From contig OZ252011.1 in the NCBI GenBank assembly GCA_965247355.1, forward strand, positions 1,860,001 to 1,924,000: DNA of 64,000 nucleotides, in the 5' to 3' direction. The position numbers and the translations under genes were made by a program. Shown here one piece after another: positions 52,739 to 61,402 of the stretch. Under the pieces are notes generated by a model that was not told the origin of the DNA, did not search any database, and saw nothing but the letters and a program-made list of their open reading frames with translations. The stretch is from RHLJ01 sp965247355. Lineage in GTDB: Bacteria; Bacteroidota; Rhodothermia; Balneolales; Balneolaceae. The number at the start of each line of letters is the position of its first letter. The stretch's first letter is position 1.

Positions 52739-52873
52739 ACCTAACAAAGCAAATTAAGCGGACTTGTATGCTATTTTGCTCGTTGGTGTATTGTTTGTTT
52801 GTTGTTAAAATCATATTTATTAAAGAACTCCTAAGTGGTAAGTACAAGCCGCTTATTTGCCAAACCGTTAGTG
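52739..52873 (+). other. attC: attC site 18 (135 bp, divergent), end of the array
   Basis: R'' ACCTAAC; left arm AAAGCAAATTAAGCGGACTTG; right arm AAGTACAAGCCGCTTATTTGCC; R' GTTAGTG. The arms pair well with an extra T in the left arm, at the same place where other sites have the extra C. The left-edge/right-edge match of this cassette runs about 19 bases (GTTAGGTACCGGGGCATTC against GAATGCCCCGTACCTAAC, one base missing). No further attC follows. Confidence 0.9.
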
Positions 52874-52882
52874 CACTTTATT

Positions 52883-53620
52883 TTACCGCCTCATACCCTC
52901 CAAAACAGAATTAAGCTGATTTGATATGTTATCAGGAGCTAATTCAATGGCTTGTTCCATCAATTTAATAGCGGTATCAATATCCTCTAAATCCTGATGC
53001 GTTAAGGCTGCTCCATAATAGGCTCTCCATTCATCCGGGAATTCTGAAACAAGTTCTTCTGCCATTAAAAGTGCAGCTTCATTATCACCTGTTTTAGCAT
53101 GAAGTCTGGCCCATTTCATGGACATATCCACAGAAGTATCGGTATAATTTTCGAAGGAGAACTTCATCCACTCATATGTACTGTTCATTTCTTCCGGGAT
53201 AACCTCAACTCTAAGCTGATCTTCGCTTTCATCATAGAAATAGCTTCCCCAAGCCTCTGAGAAGTTGGAAAATATAAGTGTCCAACTTTCTTCTCCCGGA
53301 ATTGAATGTAATCCATAGGTTCCTGCAGGAAGTGGATTTCCGTTAATCAATACATCATCAGTAACGCTGAATACTGTGTTTTCATTAGCTCCAATTCTCC
53401 AAACCTGGCCATAAGGAATCAGTCCTCCCCAGATTTCTCTTCCTTTTTTCCCTACAGAGCTGTATTCAAAACCAATTGTAGTATACCCGATTGTAATGGA
53501 GCGAGTTTCGAACGGACTTACACGGGGTAATTCCAGTGATACAGGTAACTGAGCCATTGCCAGTGAACTTGTGAAACTTAGAAATAGAGCTACGAGAATG
53601 GTTCTTGAAAAAGCGTTCAT
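52883..53620 (-). CDS. DUF2911 secreted protein with TPR-like tail
   Basis: The start at 53620 gives a signal peptide (MNAFSRTILVALFLSFTSSLAMAQ); 22 upstream in-frame codons lack signal character. A DUF2911 beta domain follows (ITIGYTTIGFEYSSVGKKGREIWGG, YGQVWRIGANENTVF, PAGTYGLHSIPG, here in parts), and the last about 80 residues are helical TPR-like (ALLMAEELVSEFPDEW, AIKLMEQAIELAPDN). A Bacteroidota family of unknown role. Its 3' end lies 10 bases from attC18 on the opposite strand, so it marks the right border of the integron. Confidence 0.85.
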   Translation of the reverse strand: MNAFSRTILVALFLSFTSSLAMAQLPVSLELPRVSPFETRSITIGYTTIGFEYSSVGKKGREIWGGLIPYGQVWRIGANENTVFSVTDDVLINGNPLPAGTYGLHSIPGEESWTLIFSNFSEAWGSYFYDESEDQLRVEVIPEEMNSTYEWMKFSFENYTDTSVDMSMKWARLHAKTGDNEAALLMAEELVSEFPDEWRAYYGAALTHQDLEDIDTAIKLMEQAIELAPDNISNQLNSVLEGMRR

Positions 53621-53755
53621 ATCAGTTTTTATTTTTAGGTGATTGCATTGCGAAATACAATACTTTTTGAGAGAATGTAGTTCCAAATCTATCTTCGGCT
53701 CTACTTTTTTCGAAACGAAAAGTTAACTATTAATTAAAGTAGTCTGAATTCAGTT

Positions 53756-56176
53756 TCAATAAATCTCAGGAAAATCGTCGGGGCGACATTCTCTCATGAT
53801 GTCGTAGATTTCATCGAAGATTTCTTCAGCGTTGGGCTTACTGAAATAATCTCCATCTGATGCATATGCAGGGCGGTGTGCTTTTGCTGTTAAACATCTT
53901 GGCTCAGAATCCAGATGGTAAAACCCTTGCTGCTCCTGAACTACATGCTGCATAATAAATGCGGATGCACCACCCGGGACGTCTTCATCTACCACCAACA
54001 ACCGATTCGTTTTCTTCAGAGATTCCACAATGGTATGGTTGATATCAAAAGGCATTAACGTGCGGACATCGATCACTTCTGCTGAAATACCGGCTTCTTC
54101 CAGTTCCGGAATTATAGAAGTCAAAATATTCAAGGTTGAACCATAGGAAACCACAGTAATATCTGTGCCTTCATTTAATACTTCAGGAATTCCTAAAGGG
54201 GTAGTGAATTCCCCCAGGTTGGTTGGTAGTTGTTCTTTCAGGCGGTATGCATTCAAAGGCTCAACAACAATGGCCGGATCGTCTCCTTTCATCAATGTAT
54301 TATAAAAACCGGCGGCTTCGGTAAGATTTCGTGGTACACATAAATGTACTCCTTTGGCTCCACTCAATATTACTCCCATTGGAGAGCCGGAATGCCAGAT
54401 TCCTTCCAGTCGGTGACCACGGGTTCTAATAATAACCGGAGAAGCTTGTCCGCCTTTAGTTCTGTAGCGTAGTGTAGCCAAGTCATCACTAAGTACAAAG
54501 AAGCAGTACAGTAAATAATCCAGATATTGAATTTCAGCGATTGGACGTAGTCCACGAAGTGCCATCCCAATTCCCTGACCAAGAATGGTTGCTTCCCTAA
54601 TTCCGGTATCGGTAACCCTTAGTTTACCAAATTTCTCTTGCAGACCCTCCATACCCTTATTCACATCACCAAGAGCACCTACATCTTCACCAAAGGTGAG
54701 AACTTCAGGATTTGCTTCAAAAATTTTCTCAAAATTATCGCGGATCACGATACGACCATCCACCATATCGGGCTCTTTTGAATATGTAGGAGGAACATGT
54801 TCTACATTAAGAGGTGATTTAGATGTCTCACTATATAAATAAGAATTATACCGTTCTTCATTAACCGGCTCATTCTCTTTAAGCCAATTAATTAATTCTG
54901 TTCTTGCAGTGTGATTCTGACCCACAGAGTATCGAACTGCTTTCTTAGCAGCCGGAATAATGTCTTTGCGGATTGCATTAGGGGTGATTTTCAGCTTTTT
55001 AATCAAATCTCCTAACCGGGGATCACCGGTAGCATCCTGTAACTTATCAATACATTCACTCACAAATTTCTTCTCCTGCTTCATCGGAGTGATGTATGCT
55101 TCCCAGGCTTTCGCTTTTGCTTTTGTTACTTCCTGAAGTGCCTCTGTTTCAATCTGATCAAGATCAGCTTCGTTCGCTATTTTCTTTGCAAGAATCCATT
55201 TTCTGAGTTGTTGTAGGCAGCAATATTCTACTTCCCACTCAAGACGTTCTTTACTTTTGTAACGCTCATGAGAACCCGAGGTGGAGTGGCCCTGAGGCTG
55301 TGTTACTTCTTCCACATGTACTAAAACAGGAACATGTTCAGATCGGGCTAACTCAACTGCTTCTTCATAGGTTGAAACCAGTTCCTGATAATCCCAGGCT
55401 TTTACATTAAAAATTTCGTAGCCGGGTTCGTCTTCTGTTCGCTGGAAACCAGCCAGCGCTTTTGAAATACTTTCTTTTGTAGTTTGATATTTTTTTGGAA
55501 CTGAGATTCCAAAAGCATCGTCCCAAACTGACATCACAAATGGGAGTTGTAACACTCCGATGGCATTCATAGTCTCCCAGAATACCCCTTCCGAAGTACT
55601 TGCATCTCCTATAGTGCCAAATGCAACTTCATTTCCTCCTTTCGAAAATTTCTTCCATTTCCCCTTTTGAAGTCCTTTATGCTCCCGATAAACTTTTGAT
55701 GCCTGAGCTAATCCAACCAACCGAGCCATTTGTCCTGCAGTAGGGGAAATTCCGGAGGCAGTATTTTTACTTTTAGTTTGATCAATCCACTCCCCTTTTT
55801 CATCCAGCAAACGAGTCCCGAAGTGAGAGTTCATTTGTCTGCCCGCAGAAAACGGATCTGCTTTTTCATCGGGGTGAGCGTAAAGCTGAGCAAAAAACTG
55901 TTCGATGGTTAATTCACCAATTGCCAGCATAAAGGTTTGATCACGGTAATATCCCGACCTGAAATCCCCTTCCCGAAACACTTTTGCCATGGCTATCTGC
56001 GGGATTTCTTTCCCATCACCAAAAATGCCGAACTTGGCCTTACCGGAAAGTACTTCTTTTCTACCCACTAAAGACATATACCGACTGACCCAACCTAAAC
56101 GGTAGTCTCCGAGTATTTCTTTTTTCTGAGCAGCAGTAAAGGTTTTCCTGGTTTTTGGTGCCTTGACTTCAGCCAT
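53756..56176 (-). CDS. Fused alpha/beta 2-oxoacid dehydrogenase E1
   Basis: An 806-residue thiamine-diphosphate enzyme with E1-alpha (residues about 35-400) and E1-beta (about 465-806) in one chain. Alpha part: GDASTSEGVFWETMNAIG, the ThDP-binding region, followed by VWDDAFGIS where most E1s have NN. Beta part: LTFGEDVG, RVTDTGIREATILGQGIGMAL, and VSYGSTLNIL. It decarboxylates pyruvate or a branched-chain oxoacid for transfer to an E2 lipoyl protein; such fusions are normal in Bacteroidota. E2/E3 genes are not adjacent. Substrate not decided. Confidence 0.87.
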   Translation of the reverse strand: MAEVKAPKTRKTFTAAQKKEILGDYRLGWVSRYMSLVGRKEVLSGKAKFGIFGDGKEIPQIAMAKVFREGDFRSGYYRDQTFMLAIGELTIEQFFAQLYAHPDEKADPFSAGRQMNSHFGTRLLDEKGEWIDQTKSKNTASGISPTAGQMARLVGLAQASKVYREHKGLQKGKWKKFSKGGNEVAFGTIGDASTSEGVFWETMNAIGVLQLPFVMSVWDDAFGISVPKKYQTTKESISKALAGFQRTEDEPGYEIFNVKAWDYQELVSTYEEAVELARSEHVPVLVHVEEVTQPQGHSTSGSHERYKSKERLEWEVEYCCLQQLRKWILAKKIANEADLDQIETEALQEVTKAKAKAWEAYITPMKQEKKFVSECIDKLQDATGDPRLGDLIKKLKITPNAIRKDIIPAAKKAVRYSVGQNHTARTELINWLKENEPVNEERYNSYLYSETSKSPLNVEHVPPTYSKEPDMVDGRIVIRDNFEKIFEANPEVLTFGEDVGALGDVNKGMEGLQEKFGKLRVTDTGIREATILGQGIGMALRGLRPIAEIQYLDYLLYCFFVLSDDLATLRYRTKGGQASPVIIRTRGHRLEGIWHSGSPMGVILSGAKGVHLCVPRNLTEAAGFYNTLMKGDDPAIVVEPLNAYRLKEQLPTNLGEFTTPLGIPEVLNEGTDITVVSYGSTLNILTSIIPELEEAGISAEVIDVRTLMPFDINHTIVESLKKTNRLLVVDEDVPGGASAFIMQHVVQEQQGFYHLDSEPRCLTAKAHRPAYASDGDYFSKPNAEEIFDEIYDIMRECRPDDFPEIY

Positions 56177-56324
56177 AGATTAATATTGCTTTTTAAGAGT
56201 TTCTTACCCTAAAGAAAGGGCTTTCAATATAGGGTAAAACTGTCTTTTTTTAAAGTAATAAAACCGTTAAATCTAATAACGACTTTAACTTAAGCTATAA
56301 AAAAACATGGCTTTAAATCCTGAT

Positions 56325-57716
56325 TTACTCAGTAAAACCGCCCTTCGTCATCTTAATCGGGTCCAGAGCCTGATCAAGTTCTTCTTCCGACAAATCAGTC
56401 ATTTCTTTAGCAACATCTTTAAGTGGTCGATTCTCGGCATAGGCCTTTTTAGCAATTTTAGCCGCCAGGTCATACCCAATAATGGGATTAAGAGCTGTAA
56501 CTAAAATTGGATTACGACCTACCATATCAGCTATGTTATCTTTTCGAACGGTAAGTTTTGAAACAGAGCGATCCGCAAGATTTCGGCCTGCATTTCCTAA
56601 AATCTTAATGGATTCAAGCAAATTATGGGCAACCACAGGCAGCATCACATTAAGTTCGAAATTCCCCATTTGTCCTCCAACGGTAACAGCTGCATCATTC
56701 CCTATAACCTGCGCACAGACCATAGTGACTGACTCCTCAATAACCGGATTTACTTTTCCCGGCATGATGGATGACCCTGGCTGCAGAGCTGCCAGCTGAA
56801 CTTCACCAATTCCACTATTCGGTCCTGAGTTCATCCATCTAAGGTCGTTAGCGATTTTCATTAAACTAACTGCAATCGTTTTAAGCTGTCCGCTTAGTTC
56901 TACAGGAGCATCAACAGTTGCTTGTGCTTCAAAGTGATTTTCAGCTTCAATAAAATCATGTCCTGTCAACTCAGATACACGCTCTGCAAATAGCTTCCCA
57001 AAATCAGGATGAGTATTGATTCCGGTTCCAACTGCAGTTCCCCCTTGTGGAAGTTCCTTAATTCGCTCAAGAGCAGACTCAACTCGCTGGATTCCCAGTT
57101 CAATCTGTCGGGCATATCCTCCGAATTCCTGATCAATAGTCACAGGCATAGCATCCATTAAATGTGTCCGACCTGTTTTAACTACATCCGCATACTCTTT
57201 ACCCTTCTCGATAAACGTATCATGAAGATGCTTAAGCGCCGGTATTAAATCATTTTTTGCAGATAGAAGTGCAGCAATTCTAATTGCCGTAGGAACTACA
57301 TCGTTCGAACTCTGACCGAAATTAACGTGATCATTGGGATGTATAAATTCATCGGTTCCGGATTTCATCTCGTTCGCCAAATGGCTGATTACCTCATTCG
57401 TATTCATATTACTTGAGGTACCTGAACCGGTTTGGAAAATATCGATTACAAACTCTTTGTCATGCTTTCCTTCAACGACTTCCTGAGCGGCCTGATTTAT
57501 GGCTTCGGCTATTTCATCACTCAATAAACCTAGCTTATTGTTTGTCAACGCTGCTGATTTCTTCACATATCCTAAAGCCTGAATAAACTCTCTGCTAAAT
57601 CGTATCCCGCTTATTGGAAAATTGTCGTATGCTCGTTGTGTTTGTGCTCCATAAAGTGCTTCAGCGGGTACTTTAATTTCGCCCATTGAATCCTTTTCCG
57701 TTCTGTAATCGCTCAT
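56325..57716 (-). CDS. fumC: Class II fumarate hydratase
   Basis: A 463-residue member of the fumarase/aspartase superfamily converting fumarate and malate in the TCA cycle. Visible signatures are GSGTSSNMNTNEVI, the substrate-binding THLMDAMPVTIDQEF and the superfamily signature GSSIMPGKVNPV. Length and full colinearity suit FumC. It could be confused with aspartate ammonia-lyase, but the 'HPNDHVNFGQSSNDV' and 'SSIMPGKVNP' contexts favour fumarase. Confidence 0.92.
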   Translation of the reverse strand: MSDYRTEKDSMGEIKVPAEALYGAQTQRAYDNFPISGIRFSREFIQALGYVKKSAALTNNKLGLLSDEIAEAINQAAQEVVEGKHDKEFVIDIFQTGSGTSSNMNTNEVISHLANEMKSGTDEFIHPNDHVNFGQSSNDVVPTAIRIAALLSAKNDLIPALKHLHDTFIEKGKEYADVVKTGRTHLMDAMPVTIDQEFGGYARQIELGIQRVESALERIKELPQGGTAVGTGINTHPDFGKLFAERVSELTGHDFIEAENHFEAQATVDAPVELSGQLKTIAVSLMKIANDLRWMNSGPNSGIGEVQLAALQPGSSIMPGKVNPVIEESVTMVCAQVIGNDAAVTVGGQMGNFELNVMLPVVAHNLLESIKILGNAGRNLADRSVSKLTVRKDNIADMVGRNPILVTALNPIIGYDLAAKIAKKAYAENRPLKDVAKEMTDLSEEELDQALDPIKMTKGGFTE

Positions 57717-57819
57717 TCTTTTATTTTAATTAGGCTAAGACTTCTGCGTTGAAGATACTGTGAAATCGTGAAAATTGGGTGAATTTTCAAACTGTTAACA
57801 AATAGCAATGAAAGAAGAT

Positions 57820-58941
57820 TCAAAGCTTCTTGGAATACATGCGGTAGGTTTTATCCAGGCTAGCCCCAAGTCTTTCAGCGGTTCTGATCATATCAGGATT
57901 ATTACCGAGCACCCAACTCAATTCAGAAGTATCAATCCCTCTGGGCAGTGCTTTTTCTATTGCCGCCTGATGAAGTAGGGCATCTATTCCTCGTCCCTGT
58001 ACTTCCGGTAAAACTCCCATCAAAGCAGTTCGATACCTTTTAATTTTCCGGCGACCTAATAACAGTTTAAAAATCCCAAATGGAAAAAGGTTTCCATTCA
58101 TTTTTTTGAAGATAACATTCAGATCCGGGAGACCAATTGAAAAAGCAACCGGCTTACCATCAATCTCGGCAATGTGAGCAAGATCAGGATCTAGTATAAG
58201 CTTGAAGTCATCAGCTGTGGCAGCGAGTTCTTCTTGTGTGAGAGGTAAAAACCCCCAGTTATTCTTCCATGTTTCATTATAAATAGCACGGACTATTTCC
58301 ACTTCGTCATGAATTTTTTTCAGATTTAGTGGTCGGATTTTTAACCCGGGATTTCTTTTCATTACGATTTCCTTGGCTCTTGCACTTCTTTCCAAATCCG
58401 CAGAATCTTTATCAATAATATAAGCCAGTAAATCCATGGCTTGCTCATAATCTGCAGAGGTAACTAATTTTTCGTAATAAGGTTTGGTATAGGGCATTAG
58501 GATATAAGGATCTTTATCAAACCCATCTACCAGAAAACCAACCATGTCCATCATACCAGGGTTAGTAGGTCCCAGAACATCTTGCGTCCCTTTATCGCGG
58601 AGCCAATCTTCTGCTACCCGGAATAGTAAATCGGCCGTGGGTTGATGATCTATACACTCAAAAAAGCCAAAATGTCCGGTTTTAGTACCATGATGCTTAT
58701 TGAAACGATGATCTACAATAGCAGCTATTCTACCTGCAACTTCTCCCTCGTGCTCAGCGATGAATAAAGCGATTTCAGCGTTATTGAAAAAGGGATTCTT
58801 TTCGGTATTGATCAGCTTTTTCTGATCCATCCTGAGCGGCGGAACAAAGTGACCATCTGTTTTATAATGATCATATTGAAATTCTATGAATTTCTTTTTC
58901 TCACTATCAGTAGTAACAATGGTAACACTGCTTGTACTCAT
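57820..58941 (-). CDS. GNAT-type N-acyltransferase, candidate ceramide-synthase-like
   Basis: A 373-residue protein of the YghO-like GNAT group. An N-terminal segment (VTIVTTDSEKKKFIEFQYD, VPPLRMDQKKLI) precedes a GNAT-like fold with EGEVAGRIAAIVDHRFN, GFFECIDHQP, the GPTNPGMMDMVGFLVDGFD loop and a C-terminal PEVQGRGIDALLHQA acyl-CoA-type pyrophosphate loop. It starts nine bases after the serine-palmitoyltransferase-like gene, so it is co-transcribed. Bacterial ceramide synthases of this general type pair with SPT; that role is inferred from adjacency. Confidence 0.75.
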   Translation of the reverse strand: MSTSSVTIVTTDSEKKKFIEFQYDHYKTDGHFVPPLRMDQKKLINTEKNPFFNNAEIALFIAEHEGEVAGRIAAIVDHRFNKHHGTKTGHFGFFECIDHQPTADLLFRVAEDWLRDKGTQDVLGPTNPGMMDMVGFLVDGFDKDPYILMPYTKPYYEKLVTSADYEQAMDLLAYIIDKDSADLERSARAKEIVMKRNPGLKIRPLNLKKIHDEVEIVRAIYNETWKNNWGFLPLTQEELAATADDFKLILDPDLAHIAEIDGKPVAFSIGLPDLNVIFKKMNGNLFPFGIFKLLLGRRKIKRYRTALMGVLPEVQGRGIDALLHQAAIEKALPRGIDTSELSWVLGNNPDMIRTAERLGASLDKTYRMYSKKL

Positions 58942-58950
58942 GTCAGATAA

Positions 58951-60201
58951 TCATTCTGCAGAATGTCCATTATTATCAATTAAACCATGCTTAAGCCCAA
59001 TTTTTCTAAAGGCTTCCAGAATTTGATTTAAATGATCATCGGTATGACTTGCCATATAGCTAGTGCGCAGAAGGGATTGCCCTTGGGGGACTGCCGGAGG
59101 AATTACTGCGTTAGTATATACTCCTTCTTCAAACAGATCTTTCCAGAACTGAAAACACTTCATCATATCCCCAATCACTACAGGAATGATCGGTGATTCA
59201 CTAGTCCACACATTGAAACCAAGTTTATTTAGCTCAGTTCTCATATATAGTGAAATTTCCTCGAGTCGCTTTACTCTCCATGGCTCTTCCTGTAATATTT
59301 CAAGAGCTTTTAAAACGGTTGCCACATTAGCTGGAGGCATTGATGCACTGAAAATATGCGCCGGAGAATGATGTCGAATAAATTCGATTACCGGTCTTTC
59401 TCCAACTAAGAACCCTCCAAGAGAAGCAAATGATTTGGAAAATGTTCCACTTATCAGGTCAACCTGATCGGTTAGCCCAAATACTGAAGCAGACCCACGT
59501 CCTCCATCCCCAATAACGCCAACAGCGTGTGCATCGTCAAGATAAAGTCGGGCACCAAATTCTTTGGCAAGTGATACCAGCTCCGGAATTTTAGCAAGCG
59601 TACCAGACATGGAAAAAACTCCATCACTGATAATAATTTTTCCCGCATCAGGATCTGCTTTCTCCAACATCTTACGAAGCTGCCCCATATCATTATGCTG
59701 ATATCGAATAGTTTTAGCATTGGAAACCAATGTACCTACTACGATACAAGCATGGTTATCCCGATCTGAAAAGATAAGATCATTTCTTGCAGCAATGGTT
59801 TGAATAGACCCTTCATTGGTCTGATACCCGGTACTGAACAATACGCAAGATTCTTTACCTAAAAATTCTGCGAGCTTTTCTTCAAGTTCTAAATGAATAT
59901 CCAACGTTCCGTTCAGGTATCTGGAACCGGTACAGCCAGTACCGTATTTTGTTAAAGCGTCTTGTGCGGCTTTAATAGTTCGCTGGTCGTTGGTGAGTCC
60001 AAGATAATTATTTGAACCCGCCATGATTACTTCATGTCCTTCAATCTCTACAATAGTACCATCAGTGGCTTCCAATGGTTTGAAATATGGATATAAACCC
60101 ATTGCTTTAACTTCATCAGCCTTTGTAAAGTTATAAGCTTTTGAAAAAATATCGTTTGTAGCTGCTTTTTTACTATCACCCATATGGTTGATCCTTACCA
60201 A
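58951..60201 (-). CDS. spt: Alpha-oxoamine synthase, probable serine palmitoyltransferase
   Basis: A 416-residue PLP enzyme. The PLP lysine is K256 (SGTFSKSFASLGG), with ring-stacking H150 (RDNHACIV), D222/H225 (YLDDAHAVG) and GTGCTGSRYLNG. The N-terminal 'MGLYPYFKPLEATDG' is like bacterial serine palmitoyltransferases rather than BioF or Kbl. It would condense serine with a fatty acyl thioester to 3-ketosphinganine. An internal Met (60183) is an alternative start. It lies in an operon with two GT4 genes upstream and the GNAT gene downstream. Confidence 0.8.
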   Translation of the reverse strand: MVRINHMGDSKKAATNDIFSKAYNFTKADEVKAMGLYPYFKPLEATDGTIVEIEGHEVIMAGSNNYLGLTNDQRTIKAAQDALTKYGTGCTGSRYLNGTLDIHLELEEKLAEFLGKESCVLFSTGYQTNEGSIQTIAARNDLIFSDRDNHACIVVGTLVSNAKTIRYQHNDMGQLRKMLEKADPDAGKIIISDGVFSMSGTLAKIPELVSLAKEFGARLYLDDAHAVGVIGDGGRGSASVFGLTDQVDLISGTFSKSFASLGGFLVGERPVIEFIRHHSPAHIFSASMPPANVATVLKALEILQEEPWRVKRLEEISLYMRTELNKLGFNVWTSESPIIPVVIGDMMKCFQFWKDLFEEGVYTNAVIPPAVPQGQSLLRTSYMASHTDDHLNQILEAFRKIGLKHGLIDNNGHSAE

Positions 60202-60269
60202 ATTTTCTAAATAAACGTCGCAATATAGCTAGTATTGAATTCCTTTCAAATTGAATGGCTTTAGACTGG

Positions 60270-61400
60270 CTAGTGGCTGCTTTTATAATTTTCTACTACT
60301 TGCTGAAGGTACGAAATATATCTTTCAGCAACTTTGTTCCACGCAAAATTTTGCTCAACAAAACTCCGGCTCTGTTTTCCTAATTTTTTAACCCCGTTTT
60401 CGAGAACTTTATCAATTTTCTGTGCAAATATAACTGGTTCATAAATTGGGATTTTATACCCATTCATACCATCTTCTACAACATCTTTAATTCCTTCCAG
60501 GTCAGAGGCTACGGCCGGAGTTGCAGCAAGATTTGCTTCCAGCAAAACTATTCCAAATCCTTCCATATCACCTGAAACAGGTATGTTAGGCATGATAAAT
60601 AAATCGGCAGCAGAATAGGCTTTCTTCAGAACTGCATCGGGCTGCTTACCGGCTAATATTATTTTGTCTTTATAAGACAATTCTGAGCGTAGATTAGTGA
60701 GGCTTTCGTGCTCTGGTCCATCCCCAATTGCGAGATAAACAACATCAGAATTTATTTTGGGTAGCACTTCTTTAATAAACCACTCATGCCCTTTTCGTTT
60801 AACCTGTCTTCCAACAGTAAGCAGCAGTTTTTTACCGGAAAGGTTGATACCAAATGTATCTTCCATTTTCCTGACAGCTTCATCCCGATCAGGAACTTCT
60901 TTAAAATCAGACATATCAAACCCATTTGGAAGAGCAATTCCTTTCTCCGGATCCATACCTCTTTTGATACACTCTTCCCTCGTAGCTCTTGAAACTGAAA
61001 TAACTCCGTCCAACGCATTGAATACTTTAGGAACGAACTTCTGATAAATCCCAATGGGCATCTTCACGTCCTGTCCATGGTTAATCGTTACCATTGGCAC
61101 ATCAACTCTGGACCTGGTTATTTTAGCCAGGCTCGCAGTTACCATCGAAGAAAAAAGAATCACATCGGGTTTAAACTCATCCACAATCTTCGGAAGTTTT
61201 CTGGCTAATTTGGCCAGGAAGAATGACGTTCTGATTTCAATACCTTTCCAGGGTGCGTGTTGAATAATGGTTTTAATTTCGACGTCACCTCTTTGCTCCA
61301 ACTCTTCCACCAGCTGCATACTTACCCGCTGCATACCACCTATACTTTTCAAAGGTGCATTTTTAGGAGGATGAAGATGTGAAATGTAAAGTATGCGCAA
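60270..61400 (-). CDS. GT4 glycosyltransferase (glycolipid candidate)
   Basis: A 376-residue GT-B enzyme. N-terminal LYISHLHPPKNAPLKSIGGMQ is the glycine-rich donor loop region. VISVSRATREECIKRG and LLTVGRQVKRKGHEWFI link the domains, and the donor site has MEGFGIVLLEANLAATPAV, the E-x7-E motif. It starts two bases after the preceding GT4 gene's stop and precedes the SPT-like gene by 68 bases. A role in decorating the sphingoid lipid is suggested by the operon. Confidence 0.85.
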   Translation of the reverse strand: MRILYISHLHPPKNAPLKSIGGMQRVSMQLVEELEQRGDVEIKTIIQHAPWKGIEIRTSFFLAKLARKLPKIVDEFKPDVILFSSMVTASLAKITRSRVDVPMVTINHGQDVKMPIGIYQKFVPKVFNALDGVISVSRATREECIKRGMDPEKGIALPNGFDMSDFKEVPDRDEAVRKMEDTFGINLSGKKLLLTVGRQVKRKGHEWFIKEVLPKINSDVVYLAIGDGPEHESLTNLRSELSYKDKIILAGKQPDAVLKKAYSAADLFIMPNIPVSGDMEGFGIVLLEANLAATPAVASDLEGIKDVVEDGMNGYKIPIYEPVIFAQKIDKVLENGVKKLGKQSRSFVEQNFAWNKVAERYISYLQQVVENYKSSH

Positions 61401-61402
61401 AC

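Larger units (their letters stand above)
38424..52873. mobile_element. Chromosomal integron: intI, attI and 18 gene cassettes
   Basis: The integrase gene is read leftward, and all cassettes with their attC sites point rightward from the attI junction at 39588. Cassette limits, numbered from attI, are set by the G/TT crossover in each R' box: 1 39589-39931, 2 to 40263, 3 to 40655, 4 to 40945, 5 to 41728, 6 to 42224, 7 to 42894, 8 to 43484, 9 to 43794, 10 to 44084, 11 to 44616, 12 to 45088, 13 to 45550, 14 to 46256, 15 to 47977, 16 to 48428, 17 to 49211, 18 to 52867. In every cassette the R'' box is the reverse complement of its own left-end GTT box. High attC uniformity and the lack of transposon or plasmid genes indicate a sedentary integron. 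Confidence 0.95.

Noticed and set aside
52739..52873. attC18 as a chance inverted repeat
   Set aside because: It has R''/R' boxes, paired arms with an unpaired extra base at the usual place, and its R'' matches the left edge of cassette 18 over about 19 bases.
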